Shown here in pieces: positions 9,560 through 18,948 of a stretch of 64,000 bases of DNA. The notes under the pieces are model-generated. The model made no database searches. It was not told the origin of the DNA and was given only the letters and a program-made list of their open reading frames with translations. Source of the stretch: Pseudomonas koreensis (GTDB lineage: Bacteria; Pseudomonadota; Gammaproteobacteria; Pseudomonadales; Pseudomonadaceae); NCBI RefSeq assembly GCF_025447595.1, contig NZ_JAOEJU010000002.1, positions 1 to 64,000 of the forward strand. Direction: 5' to 3'. Both the position numbers and the translations under genes were made by a program. Position 1 is the first letter of the stretch, and the number at the start of each line of letters is the position of its first letter.

Positions 9560-10234
9560 TTATTTGCGCGAGAAGTGTACGACCAGTCGGTCGCCAACCA
9601 TTTGCAGCACTTGCACCAGAATCAGCAGCAACACCACGGTCACGATCATCACGTCGGTCTGGAACCGCTGATAGCCGAAACGGATCGCCAGGTCACCCAG
9701 GCCACCGGCGCCGACCACACCGGCCATCGCCGTGTAGGAAACCAGTGTAATCGCCGTCACCGTAATCGCTGCGAAGATGCCCGGACGGGCTTCCGGCAGC
9801 AAGGCGTTCATGATGATCTGGCGAGTGGTCGCGCCCATCGACTGGGTCGCTTCGATGATGCCGCGATCGACTTCACGCAGGGCGGTTTCCACCAGCCGCG
9901 CGAAGAACGGCGTTGCACCTACTACCAGCGGCGGAATCGCACCGGCCACGCCCAGCGAGGTGCCGGTGATCAGCACGGTGAACGGGATCATCACGATCAA
10001 CAGAATGATGAACGGCAGCGAACGCAGGATGTTCACCACCAGCGACAGCAAGGCGTACACACCTTTGGCTTCGAGCAACTGACGCGGGCTGCACAGGAAC
10101 AGCAACACGCCCAGCGGCAGGCCGAGCAGCACGGTGAACAGCAGCGAACCGCCGAGCATCATCATGGTGTCGCCCGTGGCGAGCCAGATTTCGTACCAGT
10201 CGATATTGGTGAAGAAACTCATCAGGTCTTCCAT
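9560..10234 (-). CDS. metI: Methionine ABC transporter permease
   Basis: A 224-aa inner-membrane permease of the D-methionine uptake family, with about five helices and the cytoplasmic coupling EAA-like segment ETALREVDRGIIEATQSMGA. It pairs with MetN. Its start shares base 10234 with the stop of metN, so the two are translationally coupled. Confidence 0.95.
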   Translation of the reverse strand: MEDLMSFFTNIDWYEIWLATGDTMMMLGGSLLFTVLLGLPLGVLLFLCSPRQLLEAKGVYALLSLVVNILRSLPFIILLIVMIPFTVLITGTSLGVAGAIPPLVVGATPFFARLVETALREVDRGIIEATQSMGATTRQIIMNALLPEARPGIFAAITVTAITLVSYTAMAGVVGAGGLGDLAIRFGYQRFQTDVMIVTVVLLLILVQVLQMVGDRLVVHFSRK

Positions 10235-11241
10235 TAGCGCAACACCTCCATGTGAACGTCAGCGGCGGTGAAGCGGGCGAAAGCCGCTTCCATGTCGCCA
10301 CCGGTGACGGCGAGGGTCAATTGCCCGTAAGGAATGTCTTTGATGCGGTCGATACGACCGGCCAGGATGCTGTAGTCCACACCGGTTTCCCGGGCGACGG
10401 TACCGAGCAACGGCGCGTAGGTCGCTTCGCCCTGGAAGGTCAGACGCACGATGCGGCCCGGCACGTGAGCGAAGTCATCGCGCTGCTCACCTTCGTCGAT
10501 CTGTTCGTCTTCCTGCACGAAACGCTTGGTGGTCGGGTGCTTCGGATGCAGGAACACATCAGCCACCGAACCTTGCTCGACGATCACACCGGCGTCCATC
10601 ACGCCGACCTGATCGCACACGCGGCGGATCACATCCATCTCGTGAGTAATCAGGACGATGGTCAGCTTCAGCTCGCGGTTGATCTCGGCCAGCAATTGCA
10701 GGACCGACGCCGTGGTCTGCGGGTCGAGGGCGCTGGTAGCTTCGTCGCACAGCAGGATCTTCGGCTTGGTCGCCAGAGCACGGGCGATGCCGACGCGCTG
10801 CTTCTGACCGCCGGACAGCTGTGCCGGGTACTTTTTGGCGTGATCGGACAGACCGACCCGCGCCAGCAACTCGGCCACACGCTGGTCGATCTCGGCACGG
10901 GACAGTTCACCGGCCAGGGTCAGCGGCAGCGCTACGTTGTCGGCCACGGTCTTGGACGCCAGCAGGTTGAAGTGCTGGAAGATCATCCCGACCTGCTGAC
11001 GGAAACGGCGCAGGCCGTTGGCGTCCAGCGCGGTGACTTCTTCGCCGTCGACGATGATCTTGCCGCCACTGGATTGCTCCAGGCGATTGATCAGACGCAG
11101 CAGGGTACTTTTTCCCGCACCGGAATGGCCAATCAGGCCGAACACCTGACCGTTCTCGATGGAGAAGCTGGTCGGGTGCAGCGCGGTGATGTCCTTACCG
11201 GCGACGCGGTAAGTCTTATGGACGTTTTGAAACTCGATCAC
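10234..11241 (-). CDS. metN: Methionine ABC transporter ATP-binding protein
   Basis: A 335-aa ATPase that powers methionine uptake. Walker A is GHSGAGKST (38-46), the ABC signature is LSGGQKQR and Walker B is ILLCDEAT. The C-terminal region (about 260-335) matches the NIL/ACT-like domain by which methionine inhibits transport from inside. It is the first gene of the operon; the 180 bp upstream is AT-rich but I could not assign a clear promoter. Confidence 0.96.
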   Translation of the reverse strand: MIEFQNVHKTYRVAGKDITALHPTSFSIENGQVFGLIGHSGAGKSTLLRLINRLEQSSGGKIIVDGEEVTALDANGLRRFRQQVGMIFQHFNLLASKTVADNVALPLTLAGELSRAEIDQRVAELLARVGLSDHAKKYPAQLSGGQKQRVGIARALATKPKILLCDEATSALDPQTTASVLQLLAEINRELKLTIVLITHEMDVIRRVCDQVGVMDAGVIVEQGSVADVFLHPKHPTTKRFVQEDEQIDEGEQRDDFAHVPGRIVRLTFQGEATYAPLLGTVARETGVDYSILAGRIDRIKDIPYGQLTLAVTGGDMEAAFARFTAADVHMEVLR

Positions 11242-11430
11242 GTAGCGAACCTTGTGGGGCGCGTTGGAAAAGGATCAGCGGTTAGCCGGGCGCGCATTTT
11301 AGCCTGTCCGTATAGAGGTTATTAGCATTTATTCCGCATTCAACCTTTCATTTGGCAATAACGCGATCAAAGGTCATAAAAAAGGAACGGCCAAAACCCT
11401 CATCAGTCACTAAGTAAGCGACTTGAAACT

Positions 11431-11490
11431 CCGGGCGCCGTGCCCGGGAACCACTCAAGAGCCTCGGCAACACCGAGGTCAAACGAGGAG
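11431..11490 (+). promoter_or_regulatory. katE leader hairpins and Shine-Dalgarno
   Basis: Two perfect hairpins lie just before katE: CCGGGC-GCCGT-GCCCGG (11431-11447) and CCTCGG-CAACA-CCGAGG (11462-11478). The GAGGAG ribosome site follows at 11485-11490. The CCTC of the second hairpin could pair with either its own arm or the ribosome site, so alternative folding could affect translation. This is inference from sequence only. Confidence 0.45.
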
Positions 11491-11500
11491 TTTACGTCTG

Positions 11501-13642
11501 ATGAGCAGCAAAAAACCTGTCCCTTCCAAAAGTGAGCTGGCCGGAACCGACACTCCGGATCGCGCCAACACCAACGCCAAACTCGACAGCCTGGAAAAAT
11601 TTCGCTCTGACGCCACCGGCCAGGCCCTGCGCACCAATCAGGGCGTGAAGGTTGCGGACAACCAGAACACCCTCAAGGCCGGTGCTCGCGGGCCGTCGCT
11701 GCTGGAAGACTTCATCATGCGTGAAAAGATCACGCACTTTGACCATGAGCGGATTCCGGAGCGCATCGTCCACGCCCGCGGCACCGGCGCCCATGGTTTC
11801 TTTCAGAGCTACGAGAACCATTCGACGCTGACCAAGGCCGGTTTCCTGCAGGATCCGGGGAAGAAAACCCCGGTGTTCGTACGATTTTCCACGGTGCAGG
11901 GGCCACGTGGTTCCGGCGATACGGTGCGTGACGTGCGTGGTTTTGCCGTGAAGTTCTTCACCGACGAAGGCAACTTCGATCTGGTCGGCAATAACATGCC
12001 GGTATTTTTCATACAGGACGCGATCAAGTTTCCCGACTTCGTCCACGCCGTAAAACCCGAGCCGCACAACGAAATCCCCACCGGCGGCTCGGCCCACGAT
12101 ACCTTCTGGGACTTCGTTTCGCTGGTGCCGGAATCGGCGCACATGGTCATCTGGGCCATGTCCGACCGGGCCATCCCGAAAAGCCTGCGCAGTATGCAGG
12201 GCTTCGGCGTGCACACCTTCCGGCTGATCAACGCCGAAGGCAAATCACGCTTCGTCAAATTCCACTGGCGCCCTACTGCCGGCACCTGCTCCTTGGTGTG
12301 GGACGAGGCGCAGAAGCTCGCCGGTAAAGACACCGACTACCATCGGCGCGATCTCTGGGAGGCCATCGAGACCGGGGACTACCCGGAATGGGAACTTGGC
12401 GTACAGGTCATCGAGGAGGAAAACGAGCACGACTTCGATTTCGACATCCTCGACCCGACCAAACTGATTCCCGAGGAAATCGTCCCGATCACACCACTGG
12501 GCAAGATGACCCTCAACCGCAACCCGGACAACTTCTTCGCCGAGACCGAACAGGTCGCGTTCTGCCCCGGCCATATCGTGCCGGGGATCGACTTCTCCAA
12601 TGACCCGCTGCTGCAAGGCCGGTTGTTTTCCTACACGGACACGCAGATCAGCCGACTCGGCGGGCCGAACTTCCATGAGCTGCCGATCAATCGCCCGGTC
12701 GCACCTTTCCACAACGGCCAGCGCGATGCCCAGCACCGCACGGTGATCGACAAGGGCCGCGCGTCATACGAGCCGAATTCCATCGATGGCGGCTGGCCGA
12801 AAGAAACCCCACCGGCGGCGCAGGACGGCGGGTTCGAGAGCTATCCGGAGCGTATCGACGCCAACAAGATCCGTCAGCGCAGCGAGTCGTTCAGCGACCA
12901 CTTTTCCCAGGCGCGCCTGTTTTTCAACAGCATGAGCCCGCACGAGAAAGAGCACATCATCGCTGCCTACAGCTTCGAGTTGGGCAAGGTTGAGCGTGAG
13001 TTCATCCGGGCGCGGGAAGTGAACGAGATTCTCGCCAACATCGATCTGGATCTGGCCAAACGCGTGGCGGCCAACCTGGGTCTGCCAGCGCCAGGCAAAG
13101 GTACTGTGGACGTGCCGAAAACATCACTGGAGCGCTCGCCGGCGTTGAGTCAGGCCAACCTGTTGCCGGAAAACATCAAGACACGGAAAGTCGCGATCCT
13201 CGCGGCCAACGGCGTCAATGGTGCTGCAATTGAAGCGATGAAGAAGGCGCTGGAGGCAGAAGGAGCGCACGCCAAACTGCTCGGCCCGACCTCGGCGCCA
13301 GTGAAGACTGCCGATGGCAAAAGCCTGGCGGTGGATGCGTCGATGGAAGGTTTGCCTTCGGTAGCGTTCGACGCGGTGTTCGTGCCGGGTGGCGCGGCGT
13401 CGGTCAAGGCATTGAGCGGTGACGGCGTGGCGTTGCATTACCTGCTGGAGGCGTACAAGCATTTGAAGGCGATTGCACTGCATGGCGAGGCCAAACAGTT
13501 GCTGGATGTGTTGAAGCTGGAGGTGGATGCGGGATTACTGGAGGGCAAGGATGTATCGGCGCTAACCAAGCCGTTTTTTGCCGCAATCGGGCAGCATCGG
13601 GTTTGGGATAGGGAAGCCAAGGCCAAGGCGATTCCGGCCTGA
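11501..13642 (+). CDS. katE: Large-subunit catalase (HPII/KatE type)
   Basis: A 713-aa monofunctional heme catalase. I chose ATG 11501, which has GAGGAG 10 bases upstream, over an upstream in-frame TTG with no ribosome site. The catalytic His is in [13 protein letters not shown], the catalytic Asn in [14 protein letters not shown], and the heme-ligand Tyr in RLFSYTDTQ. The C-terminal part (from about 560) is the flavodoxin/DJ-1-like domain typical of clade 2 catalases. It stands alone and is probably a stationary-phase or oxidative-stress gene. Confidence 0.96.
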   Translation: MSSKKPVPSKSELAGTDTPDRANTNAKLDSLEKFRSDATGQALRTNQGVKVADNQNTLKAGARGPSLLEDFIMREKITHFDHERIPERIVHARGTGAHGFFQSYENHSTLTKAGFLQDPGKKTPVFVRFSTVQGPRGSGDTVRDVRGFAVKFFTDEGNFDLVGNNMPVFFIQDAIKFPDFVHAVKPEPHNEIPTGGSAHDTFWDFVSLVPESAHMVIWAMSDRAIPKSLRSMQGFGVHTFRLINAEGKSRFVKFHWRPTAGTCSLVWDEAQKLAGKDTDYHRRDLWEAIETGDYPEWELGVQVIEEENEHDFDFDILDPTKLIPEEIVPITPLGKMTLNRNPDNFFAETEQVAFCPGHIVPGIDFSNDPLLQGRLFSYTDTQISRLGGPNFHELPINRPVAPFHNGQRDAQHRTVIDKGRASYEPNSIDGGWPKETPPAAQDGGFESYPERIDANKIRQRSESFSDHFSQARLFFNSMSPHEKEHIIAAYSFELGKVEREFIRAREVNEILANIDLDLAKRVAANLGLPAPGKGTVDVPKTSLERSPALSQANLLPENIKTRKVAILAANGVNGAAIEAMKKALEAEGAHAKLLGPTSAPVKTADGKSLAVDASMEGLPSVAFDAVFVPGGAASVKALSGDGVALHYLLEAYKHLKAIALHGEAKQLLDVLKLEVDAGLLEGKDVSALTKPFFAAIGQHRVWDREAKAKAIPA

Positions 13643-13667
13643 TAGTTTTGTAATGCCTGAAATAGTC

Positions 13668-13731
13668 ATCGCGAGCAGGCTCGCTCCCACAGGAATCATG
13701 TTGTACCTGTGGGAGCGAGCCTGCTCGCGAT
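13668..13731. repeat. REP doublet (GAGCGAGCCTGCTCGC type)
   Basis: Close-spaced inverted REP pair (spacer of about 16 bases) in the gap between convergent katE and the minus-strand lipoprotein gene. Both arms are intact and identical in their core. Confidence 0.92.
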
Positions 13732-13734
13732 TTC

Positions 13735-14448
13735 TTATGGCTTGCGAGGACTCAAGACTACTTGAGCAGGAACGCTGCGCAGAATCTGCTTTTTGATTTG
13801 CAGATCGAAATCCGGATCAAGCTTCTTCACGCGCTTGGTGATCAACGTCGCCAGCCATGGGTAATCATTGGTGCGCGGGGCCTGAATGCTCACCGCACAG
13901 TCGTAATTCACCACATCGGCGGCAATCGCATCCAGTTGGCGGCGAAGTTTGCGGCTATCGGTGATGTTCAGCGCAACCGTGGTGCTTTCGGCGGTCGGAT
14001 CGATCACCTTGGCTTTCGGCTTGGCTTCAGCGGCTTGCAGCGCTGCTTCGGCTTTCTCCAGCTCGGCCTTGCGCGCTTCGGTGATCGCGCCATTGACGCC
14101 ACCGGTCAGCGCCGGGGCCTTGGGCATCAGCACGCGGGCACGGGCCAGCGCGGTTGCGGCCGCATTCACATCGCCCTTCTGCAGGACGATCTGGCTACGG
14201 CGCAGATAGGCTTCGGCCAACTGACGCTGGTATTGCTCGAGGGATTGATCGTTGGGTGTTTCGGCCTGCAAGGCTGCCAATTGGTCTTCGGCAGTGGCCA
14301 GTTCGCTGCTGGCCAGGCTTTGCTCCAGCTGTGCGATGGCCGTGGCCCGCGCATCGGGGACTTCGGCCACCGGCGGCGTGCTTTGGCAGGCGCCCAGCAG
14401 CACTGAAAAGGCCACAAGGAGCAGATAACGGGAGGCGAACGGCTTCAT
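13735..14448 (-). CDS. Putative lipoprotein with helical repeat region
   Basis: A 237-aa protein with a lipoprotein signal ending VLLGAC (C21 lipidated). Residues 35-150 are Ala/Leu/Gln-rich helices resembling TPR units, with a charged coil around RKAELEKAEAALQAAEAKPK. The C-terminal part (160-237) is a compact domain with no motif I recognise. It lies just downstream of znuB on the same strand and may be read with the zinc operon. The function is unknown; a homologue occupies the same place in P. aeruginosa. Confidence 0.8.
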   Translation of the reverse strand: MKPFASRYLLLVAFSVLLGACQSTPPVAEVPDARATAIAQLEQSLASSELATAEDQLAALQAETPNDQSLEQYQRQLAEAYLRRSQIVLQKGDVNAAATALARARVLMPKAPALTGGVNGAITEARKAELEKAEAALQAAEAKPKAKVIDPTAESTTVALNITDSRKLRRQLDAIAADVVNYDCAVSIQAPRTNDYPWLATLITKRVKKLDPDFDLQIKKQILRSVPAQVVLSPRKP

Positions 14449-14485
14449 TCCTGCGACTCTCTATTTGCGCAAAAAACGAGCAAGT

Positions 14486-15274
14486 CTACACCCCTCGACG
14501 GGGCAGAACAAAACTCAGCAGAAACAGTGCGGCCGCCGTCACAACGATTGACGGGCCGGCCGGGGTGTCCTTGAACCAGGACAGCGCCAGCCCGCCACAC
14601 ACGGCGAGCATGCCCAGCACGCTCGCGCCCAGTGCCATCTGCTCCGGCGAACGGGCGTGACGTTGTGCCGCAGCCGCCGGGATGATCAACAGCGAAGTAA
14701 TCAGCAACACACCGACGATTTTCATCGCCACGGCGATCACCACTGCGATCAGCAGCATCAGCGCCATGCGCAACCCGGCCACCGGCAGGCCTTCGACTTT
14801 GGCCAGTTCTTCGTGCACGGTGATCGCCAGCAGCGGTCGCCACAGCGTCACCAGCAACACCAGCACCGCCGCGCTGCCACCGAGGATCCACGCCAAGTCG
14901 GTCGGACTGATCGCCAGCAGGTCGCCGAACAGATAGGCCATCAGGTCGATCCGCACTTCATGCATGAAGCTTAGTACCACCAGCCCGAGAGAGAGCGTGC
15001 TAGGCGCAAGAATGCCCAACAGCGTGTCGGACGCCAGTGGCTGACGCTGCTGCAAGGTCACCAGCAGCACCGCCAGCAACAGGCAGCCAACGGTCACCGC
15101 CACGGTCGGGCTGACATCCAGCAGAAAACCCAGCGCCACGCCGAGCAGTGCGGCGTGGGACAGCGTGTCGCCAAAATAGGCCATGCGCCGCCAGACCACG
15201 AACGAGCCCAGCGGCCCCGCGACCACCGCTAGCGCCAGACCTGCAAGCAGGGCGTAGAACAGAAAATCAGCCAT
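14486..15274 (-). CDS. znuB: Zinc ABC transporter permease
   Basis: A 262-aa ABC-3 family membrane protein forming the zinc channel of ZnuABC. The ATG at 15274 ([10 protein letters not shown]) is chosen because the upstream extension is the znuC frame shadow. About eight helices are visible, with the family segments [17 protein letters not shown] and [19 protein letters not shown]. It overlaps the end of znuC by 8 bases, so it is coupled to it. Confidence 0.95.
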   Translation of the reverse strand: MADFLFYALLAGLALAVVAGPLGSFVVWRRMAYFGDTLSHAALLGVALGFLLDVSPTVAVTVGCLLLAVLLVTLQQRQPLASDTLLGILAPSTLSLGLVVLSFMHEVRIDLMAYLFGDLLAISPTDLAWILGGSAAVLVLLVTLWRPLLAITVHEELAKVEGLPVAGLRMALMLLIAVVIAVAMKIVGVLLITSLLIIPAAAAQRHARSPEQMALGASVLGMLAVCGGLALSWFKDTPAGPSIVVTAAALFLLSFVLPRRGV

Positions 15275-16052
15275 GCTTGCAGCTATCTCCGTGAACGTGA
15301 GGTTGAGCCGAAAGGGGCCCTTTGACCACCGAACCGTGCAGGTCGTGGGCGTGGTCATGATGGTGGTGATAGATCGCCAGGCTCGGCGCGTTGTTGCCGA
15401 ACAGCTCGACGAAGGCCGGATCGCCACTGACCTGCTCGGGATGCCCGGAGCAGCAGACGTGACGGTTGAGGCACACCACCTGATCGGTGGTGCTCATCAC
15501 CAGATGCAGATCGTGAGACACCATCAGCACGCCGCAGCCGTGGCGGTCACGCAAGCGGGTGATCAGGCTGTACAGCTCGGCTTGCCCGGCAACGTCGACG
15601 CCCTGTACCGGCTCGTCGAGCACCAGCAATTCCGGCTCGCGCAGCAGCGCCCGGGCCAGCAGCACGCGCTGCATTTCACCGCCGGAAACGCTTTGCACCG
15701 GGCTGTCGATGACGTGCTCGGCGCCGACTTCCTTGAGTGCCGCCAGCGCACGCGGGCGATCGACGCCCGGCACCAGCCGCAGGAAGCGCAGCACCGAAAG
15801 GGGCAGGGTCGGATCGACGTGAAGTTTTTGCGGCATGTAGCCGACGCGCAGTTTCGGCTTGCGCCAGACGCTGCCGCTGTCGGGTTTCAGCAGCCCGAGC
15901 ACGGCACGCACCAACGTGGTCTTGCCCGCGCCATTGGGGCCGATCAGGGTGACGATCTGCCCCGGCTCGACGCTCAGGTGGATGTTGTCCAGCACGTTCT
16001 GCCCGGCAAACCGGACCGCCACCTGCTCCAGACGGATCAGCGCATCGCTCAT
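15267..16052 (-). CDS. znuC: Zinc ABC transporter ATP-binding protein
   Basis: A 261-aa ATPase of the high-affinity zinc importer. Walker A is GPNGAGKTT, the signature is VSGGEMQR and Walker B is [12 protein letters not shown]. The C-terminal tail is His-rich (HHHHDHAHD and [10 protein letters not shown]), which is common in metal importers and may bind zinc. The ATG at 16052 overlaps the zur stop (TGATG) and has a G-rich ribosome site. The order zur-znuC-znuB is an operon. Confidence 0.96.
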   Translation of the reverse strand: MSDALIRLEQVAVRFAGQNVLDNIHLSVEPGQIVTLIGPNGAGKTTLVRAVLGLLKPDSGSVWRKPKLRVGYMPQKLHVDPTLPLSVLRFLRLVPGVDRPRALAALKEVGAEHVIDSPVQSVSGGEMQRVLLARALLREPELLVLDEPVQGVDVAGQAELYSLITRLRDRHGCGVLMVSHDLHLVMSTTDQVVCLNRHVCCSGHPEQVSGDPAFVELFGNNAPSLAIYHHHHDHAHDLHGSVVKGPLSAQPHVHGDSCKHG

Positions 16053-16534
16053 CAAGCCCCCCGGCAACCGGAGCAGAGGCCGACCACTTCGACGGTCTGG
16101 GCCTCGACAATGAAGCCGACATCCTTGGCACTGTGGACGATGGCGTCGCTGATGGTTTTTTGCTCAAGCTCGATGGCGGCATGGCATTCGCGACAGATCA
16201 GGAACTGACCCTGGTGCGAATGCTTCGGGTGAACGCAGCCGACGAAGGCGTTCAGCGAGGAAATGCGGTGCACCAGGCCATTTTCCAGCAGGAAATCCAG
16301 CGCCCGGTACACGGTTGGCGGCGCAGCGCGGCGGCCATCCTGCTCGCTGAGTACCGCCAGAATGTCGTAGGCACCCAGCGGCTTGTGGCTCTGCCAGACC
16401 AGTTCCAGCACCCGCCGACGCAACGCGGTCAGGCGCAGGCCTTTCTGTGCACACAGGGCATCGGCCTCGGACAGCGCGCTGTGAACGCAGTGCGAGTGGT
16501 CGTGGGGACGGCTGGCAATCGGTGTAATAGGCAT
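16052..16534 (-). CDS. zur: Zinc uptake regulator, Fur family
   Basis: A 160-aa Fur-family repressor that closes znu genes when zinc is sufficient. The winged-helix N-terminal domain includes [14 protein letters not shown] and the recognition segment [21 protein letters not shown]. Structural zinc cysteines are in CRECH and CSGC near the C-terminus. The N-terminus is His-rich (HDHSHCVHS). It is the first gene of zur-znuC-znuB and is divergent from znuA across a 66-bp gap. Confidence 0.95.
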   Translation of the reverse strand: MPITPIASRPHDHSHCVHSALSEADALCAQKGLRLTALRRRVLELVWQSHKPLGAYDILAVLSEQDGRRAAPPTVYRALDFLLENGLVHRISSLNAFVGCVHPKHSHQGQFLICRECHAAIELEQKTISDAIVHSAKDVGFIVEAQTVEVVGLCSGCRGA

Positions 16535-16560
16535 GAGCGGCGACGAGTTTGGTTAGAGAC

Positions 16561-16573
16561 GTTATTATGTTAC
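16561..16573. promoter_or_regulatory. Candidate Zur box between zur and znuA
   Basis: GTTATTATGTTAC lies midway between the divergent zur and znuA genes. Read on the other strand, it matches about 9 of 12 fixed positions of the gammaproteobacterial Zur consensus GTTATANTATAAC. Its position suits simultaneous control of both directions. The match is imperfect and untested. Confidence 0.55.
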
Positions 16574-16600
16574 CCGTTCTCGCCTCATTGAGTGGTCATC

Positions 16601-17521
16601 GTGTCCCGACTTTTTTCTGTTTTTGTCGTATTCATCACCGGTTTTCTGCTGATCGGTCCGGCTCAGGCCGAGGTCAGAGTCCTCACCAGCATCAAGCCCC
16701 TGCAACTGATTGCCGCTGCGGTGCAGGACGGCGTGGCGATTCCTGAAGTGCTGCTGCCACCGGGCGCTTCGCCGCATAACTACGCGTTGCGTCCGTCCGA
16801 CGTGCGCAAGGTGCAATCGGTGGACCTGCTGTACTGGATTGGCCCGGACATGGAAGGCTTCCTGCCTCGCGTGCTGAACGGTCGTACGCTGCCGAGCGTT
16901 GCCGTACAGGACCTGCCGGGCATGAAGCTGCGCCGCTTCGCTGCGGACAGCCACTCCCACGCAGAAGAAGCCGACGAACACGATCACGACCACCGCCCGG
17001 GCAGCCTCGATGCGCATTTGTGGCTATCGCCGGTGAACGCGCGGGTTATTGCCGACAAGATGGCTGCGGACCTGAGTGCCGCCGACCCGGCCAATGCCGA
17101 GCGCTATCAGAGCAACGCCAAGGCGTTCGATGAGCGTCTGGATGCACTGGATCAGCGCTTGAAGAAACGTCTGGCCAGTGTTGAAGGCAAACCCTACTTC
17201 GTCTTCCACGAAGCCTTCGACTACTTCGAAGACGCCTACGGCTTGAAACACACCGGCGTGTTCAGCGTTGCGGCAGAAGTGCAACCCGGCGCCCAGCATG
17301 TGGCGGCAATGCGCACGCGTTTGCAGGAAGTCGGCAAGACCTGCGTGTTCAGTGAGCCGCCGCTGCGTCCACGTCTGGCCGAGACCCTGGTGGCAGGTCT
17401 GCCGGTGAAACTGGCGGAACTGGATGCGTTGGGCGGGTACACGCCAGCGACGGCTCAGGGTTACGAGCAAGTGCTGGAGAAGCTGGGGAATGATCTGGCG
17501 GGTTGTCTGGAATCGCTCTGA
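16601..17521 (+). CDS. znuA: Zinc ABC transporter substrate-binding protein
   Basis: A 306-aa periplasmic zinc receptor of cluster A-I. Two in-frame GTG codons occur (16592, 16601); I prefer 16601 because GAGTGG lies at the right distance. The signal peptide ends PAQA-EVRV. A charged His-rich loop (about residues 118-131, HSHAEEADEHDHDH) is the mark of zinc-specific ZnuA proteins. Metal ligands are expected at H59 in SPHNYAL, then H in DAHLWLSP and HEAFDYF. An intrinsic terminator follows at once. Confidence 0.95.
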   Translation: MSRLFSVFVVFITGFLLIGPAQAEVRVLTSIKPLQLIAAAVQDGVAIPEVLLPPGASPHNYALRPSDVRKVQSVDLLYWIGPDMEGFLPRVLNGRTLPSVAVQDLPGMKLRRFAADSHSHAEEADEHDHDHRPGSLDAHLWLSPVNARVIADKMAADLSAADPANAERYQSNAKAFDERLDALDQRLKKRLASVEGKPYFVFHEAFDYFEDAYGLKHTGVFSVAAEVQPGAQHVAAMRTRLQEVGKTCVFSEPPLRPRLAETLVAGLPVKLAELDALGGYTPATAQGYEQVLEKLGNDLAGCLESL

Positions 17522-17524
17522 TAC

Positions 17525-17559
17525 AAAAAAACCGCAGCCTGCACAGGCTGCGGTTTTTT
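17525..17559. terminator. Bidirectional terminator between znuA and thrB
   Basis: The ACCGCAGCCT-GCAC-AGGCTGCGGT hairpin has A-run and T-run flanks. It serves znuA on plus and thrB on minus, which ends only 4 bases away. Confidence 0.92.
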
Positions 17560-17562
17560 CTT

Positions 17563-18516
17563 TTACAGGGCGAAAGGTAGCGGTGTGCTGACCTGCTGAC
17601 GCTGGCCCAAGCGTAGCTCGAACTCTTTCGGATCGTGAATCAACACGTCCTGCCCGGCGAACGATTCCGCCGCAATCAGGCGCGATAGCCAGAACCGCAC
17701 GCACGCCACTCGCAGCATGGTCGGCCACAGTTCGGCCTCAGCCGCCGTAAACGGACGCAGTGCCGCATAGGCCCCCAGAAAAGCCCGCGCACGTGGGCCG
17801 TCGATCAGGCCGTCATCGTCCGAACACCAGTCGTTCAGGGCAATTGCCACGTCGTAGAGCATCGGCCCCGAACAGGCGTTGTAGAAGTCGATCAGCCCGG
17901 TCAGGTGCGTGCCTTCGAACATCGCATTGTCGCGGAACAGGTCGGCGTGGATGTTCGCCCGTGGCAACGCGAGAATTTTCTCTTTCTGTCGGGTGATTTC
18001 ATCCAGCGCGGTTTGCAGCAGCGCGCGCGGCTCATCGCTCAAATGCGAAAGAAACTGCGTGCCCTCTTCCAGCATCCAGTCCAGGCCACGATCGGTCTTG
18101 CGCTTGATCATGTTGTCGCCCAGGGTCGCCAGATGCAGATGCGCCTGCAAGTCGCCAACCTGCGCGCAATGCTGGGCGTTGGCCTGCTTGATGTGTTTGC
18201 CGGCCAGGCGCGGTTGCAGCAGCGCCGGCTTGCCTTTCAGCTCGCGCAGGGCCACGCCATCGGTGGTTCGCAGTGCGTAAGGCACCGGCAGATCGGCCTC
18301 GTGCAACACGTCGAGCAGGTCGATGAAGAACGGCATTTCCTGCACCGGGCCGCGCTCGACCAGGGTCAGGACGAACTCGCCCTTTTCCATGCTGATGAAG
18401 AAGTTGGTGTTTTCGCTGCCGGCGGCGATCCCCTGGAAATCGAGCAGACGGCCGAGCCCGTATGGGGCGAGAAAGGTTTCCAGCTCGGGCCGAGCCAGGG
18501 GGGTGAACACAGACAT
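17563..18516 (-). CDS. thrB: Homoserine kinase (aminoglycoside-phosphotransferase-like type)
   Basis: A 317-aa kinase that phosphorylates homoserine in threonine synthesis. It belongs to the protein-kinase-like ThrB type, not the GHMP type of E. coli. The catalytic loop is HADLFRDN (190-197) and the metal-binding Asp is in GLIDFYNA. The N-terminal nucleotide region reads GSENTNFFI. It is downstream of the DUF2782 gene on the same strand (61-bp gap). Pseudomonas also has the unrelated ThrH, so this is one of two routes. Confidence 0.93.
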   Translation of the reverse strand: MSVFTPLARPELETFLAPYGLGRLLDFQGIAAGSENTNFFISMEKGEFVLTLVERGPVQEMPFFIDLLDVLHEADLPVPYALRTTDGVALRELKGKPALLQPRLAGKHIKQANAQHCAQVGDLQAHLHLATLGDNMIKRKTDRGLDWMLEEGTQFLSHLSDEPRALLQTALDEITRQKEKILALPRANIHADLFRDNAMFEGTHLTGLIDFYNACSGPMLYDVAIALNDWCSDDDGLIDGPRARAFLGAYAALRPFTAAEAELWPTMLRVACVRFWLSRLIAAESFAGQDVLIHDPKEFELRLGQRQQVSTPLPFAL

Positions 18517-18577
18517 GGTTAAAAACTGCTCAGTTCTGGCGCCGCCATCAAACGGCGCCGATTAAAAGTCAGGAAAC

Positions 18578-18874
18578 TTACTTCCAGGTAAAGATTTCCC
18601 ACGACGGAATCAGCATATCCGGCTGGTCGGACCGAATGTAGTTCGCGTCCGTACCATCGGCGCGCACCAGGAAATAGGGCTTGCCGCCCTTCGGTGTGAC
18701 CTTGATCGCATACACGAATCCACTCCGGCTGTATTCCTGAATGACCTTGTCGCCTTCCGTGTGCGTGCTAATGGTAACCTCCGGCTCCGACGACGGCGCA
18801 TCATCCGCCGCGATCGCGGCCAGCGGTGAGACAGCAATCAGACTGACCAGCAGCAAGCGATTTAACGTACGCAT
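18578..18874 (-). CDS. DUF2782 family periplasmic protein
   Basis: A 98-aa protein with a signal peptide (MRTLNRLLLVSLIAVSPLAA, cleaved near AIA-AD). The mature part has an acidic start and a small beta-rich domain (EVTISTHTEGDKVIQEYSRS, then YAIKVTPKGGKPYFLVRADG) typical of DUF2782. These proteins regularly sit between thrB and polA in pseudomonads. The function is unknown. It is divergent from polA with a 74-bp gap that must hold both promoters. Confidence 0.85.
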   Translation of the reverse strand: MRTLNRLLLVSLIAVSPLAAIAADDAPSSEPEVTISTHTEGDKVIQEYSRSGFVYAIKVTPKGGKPYFLVRADGTDANYIRSDQPDMLIPSWEIFTWK

Positions 18875-18948
18875 GATAACCTTGTCCCTTTGTCGTCAAC
18901 GGTCCCGCTATTCTAGCGCCGGACCCGCCGAAAAGGTTGATCCTGCTC

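Noticed and set aside
11423..11500. Upstream TTG start extending catalase by 26 residues
   Set aside because: No ribosome site, and the extension covers the leader hairpins; ATG 11501 has GAGGAG at good spacing.
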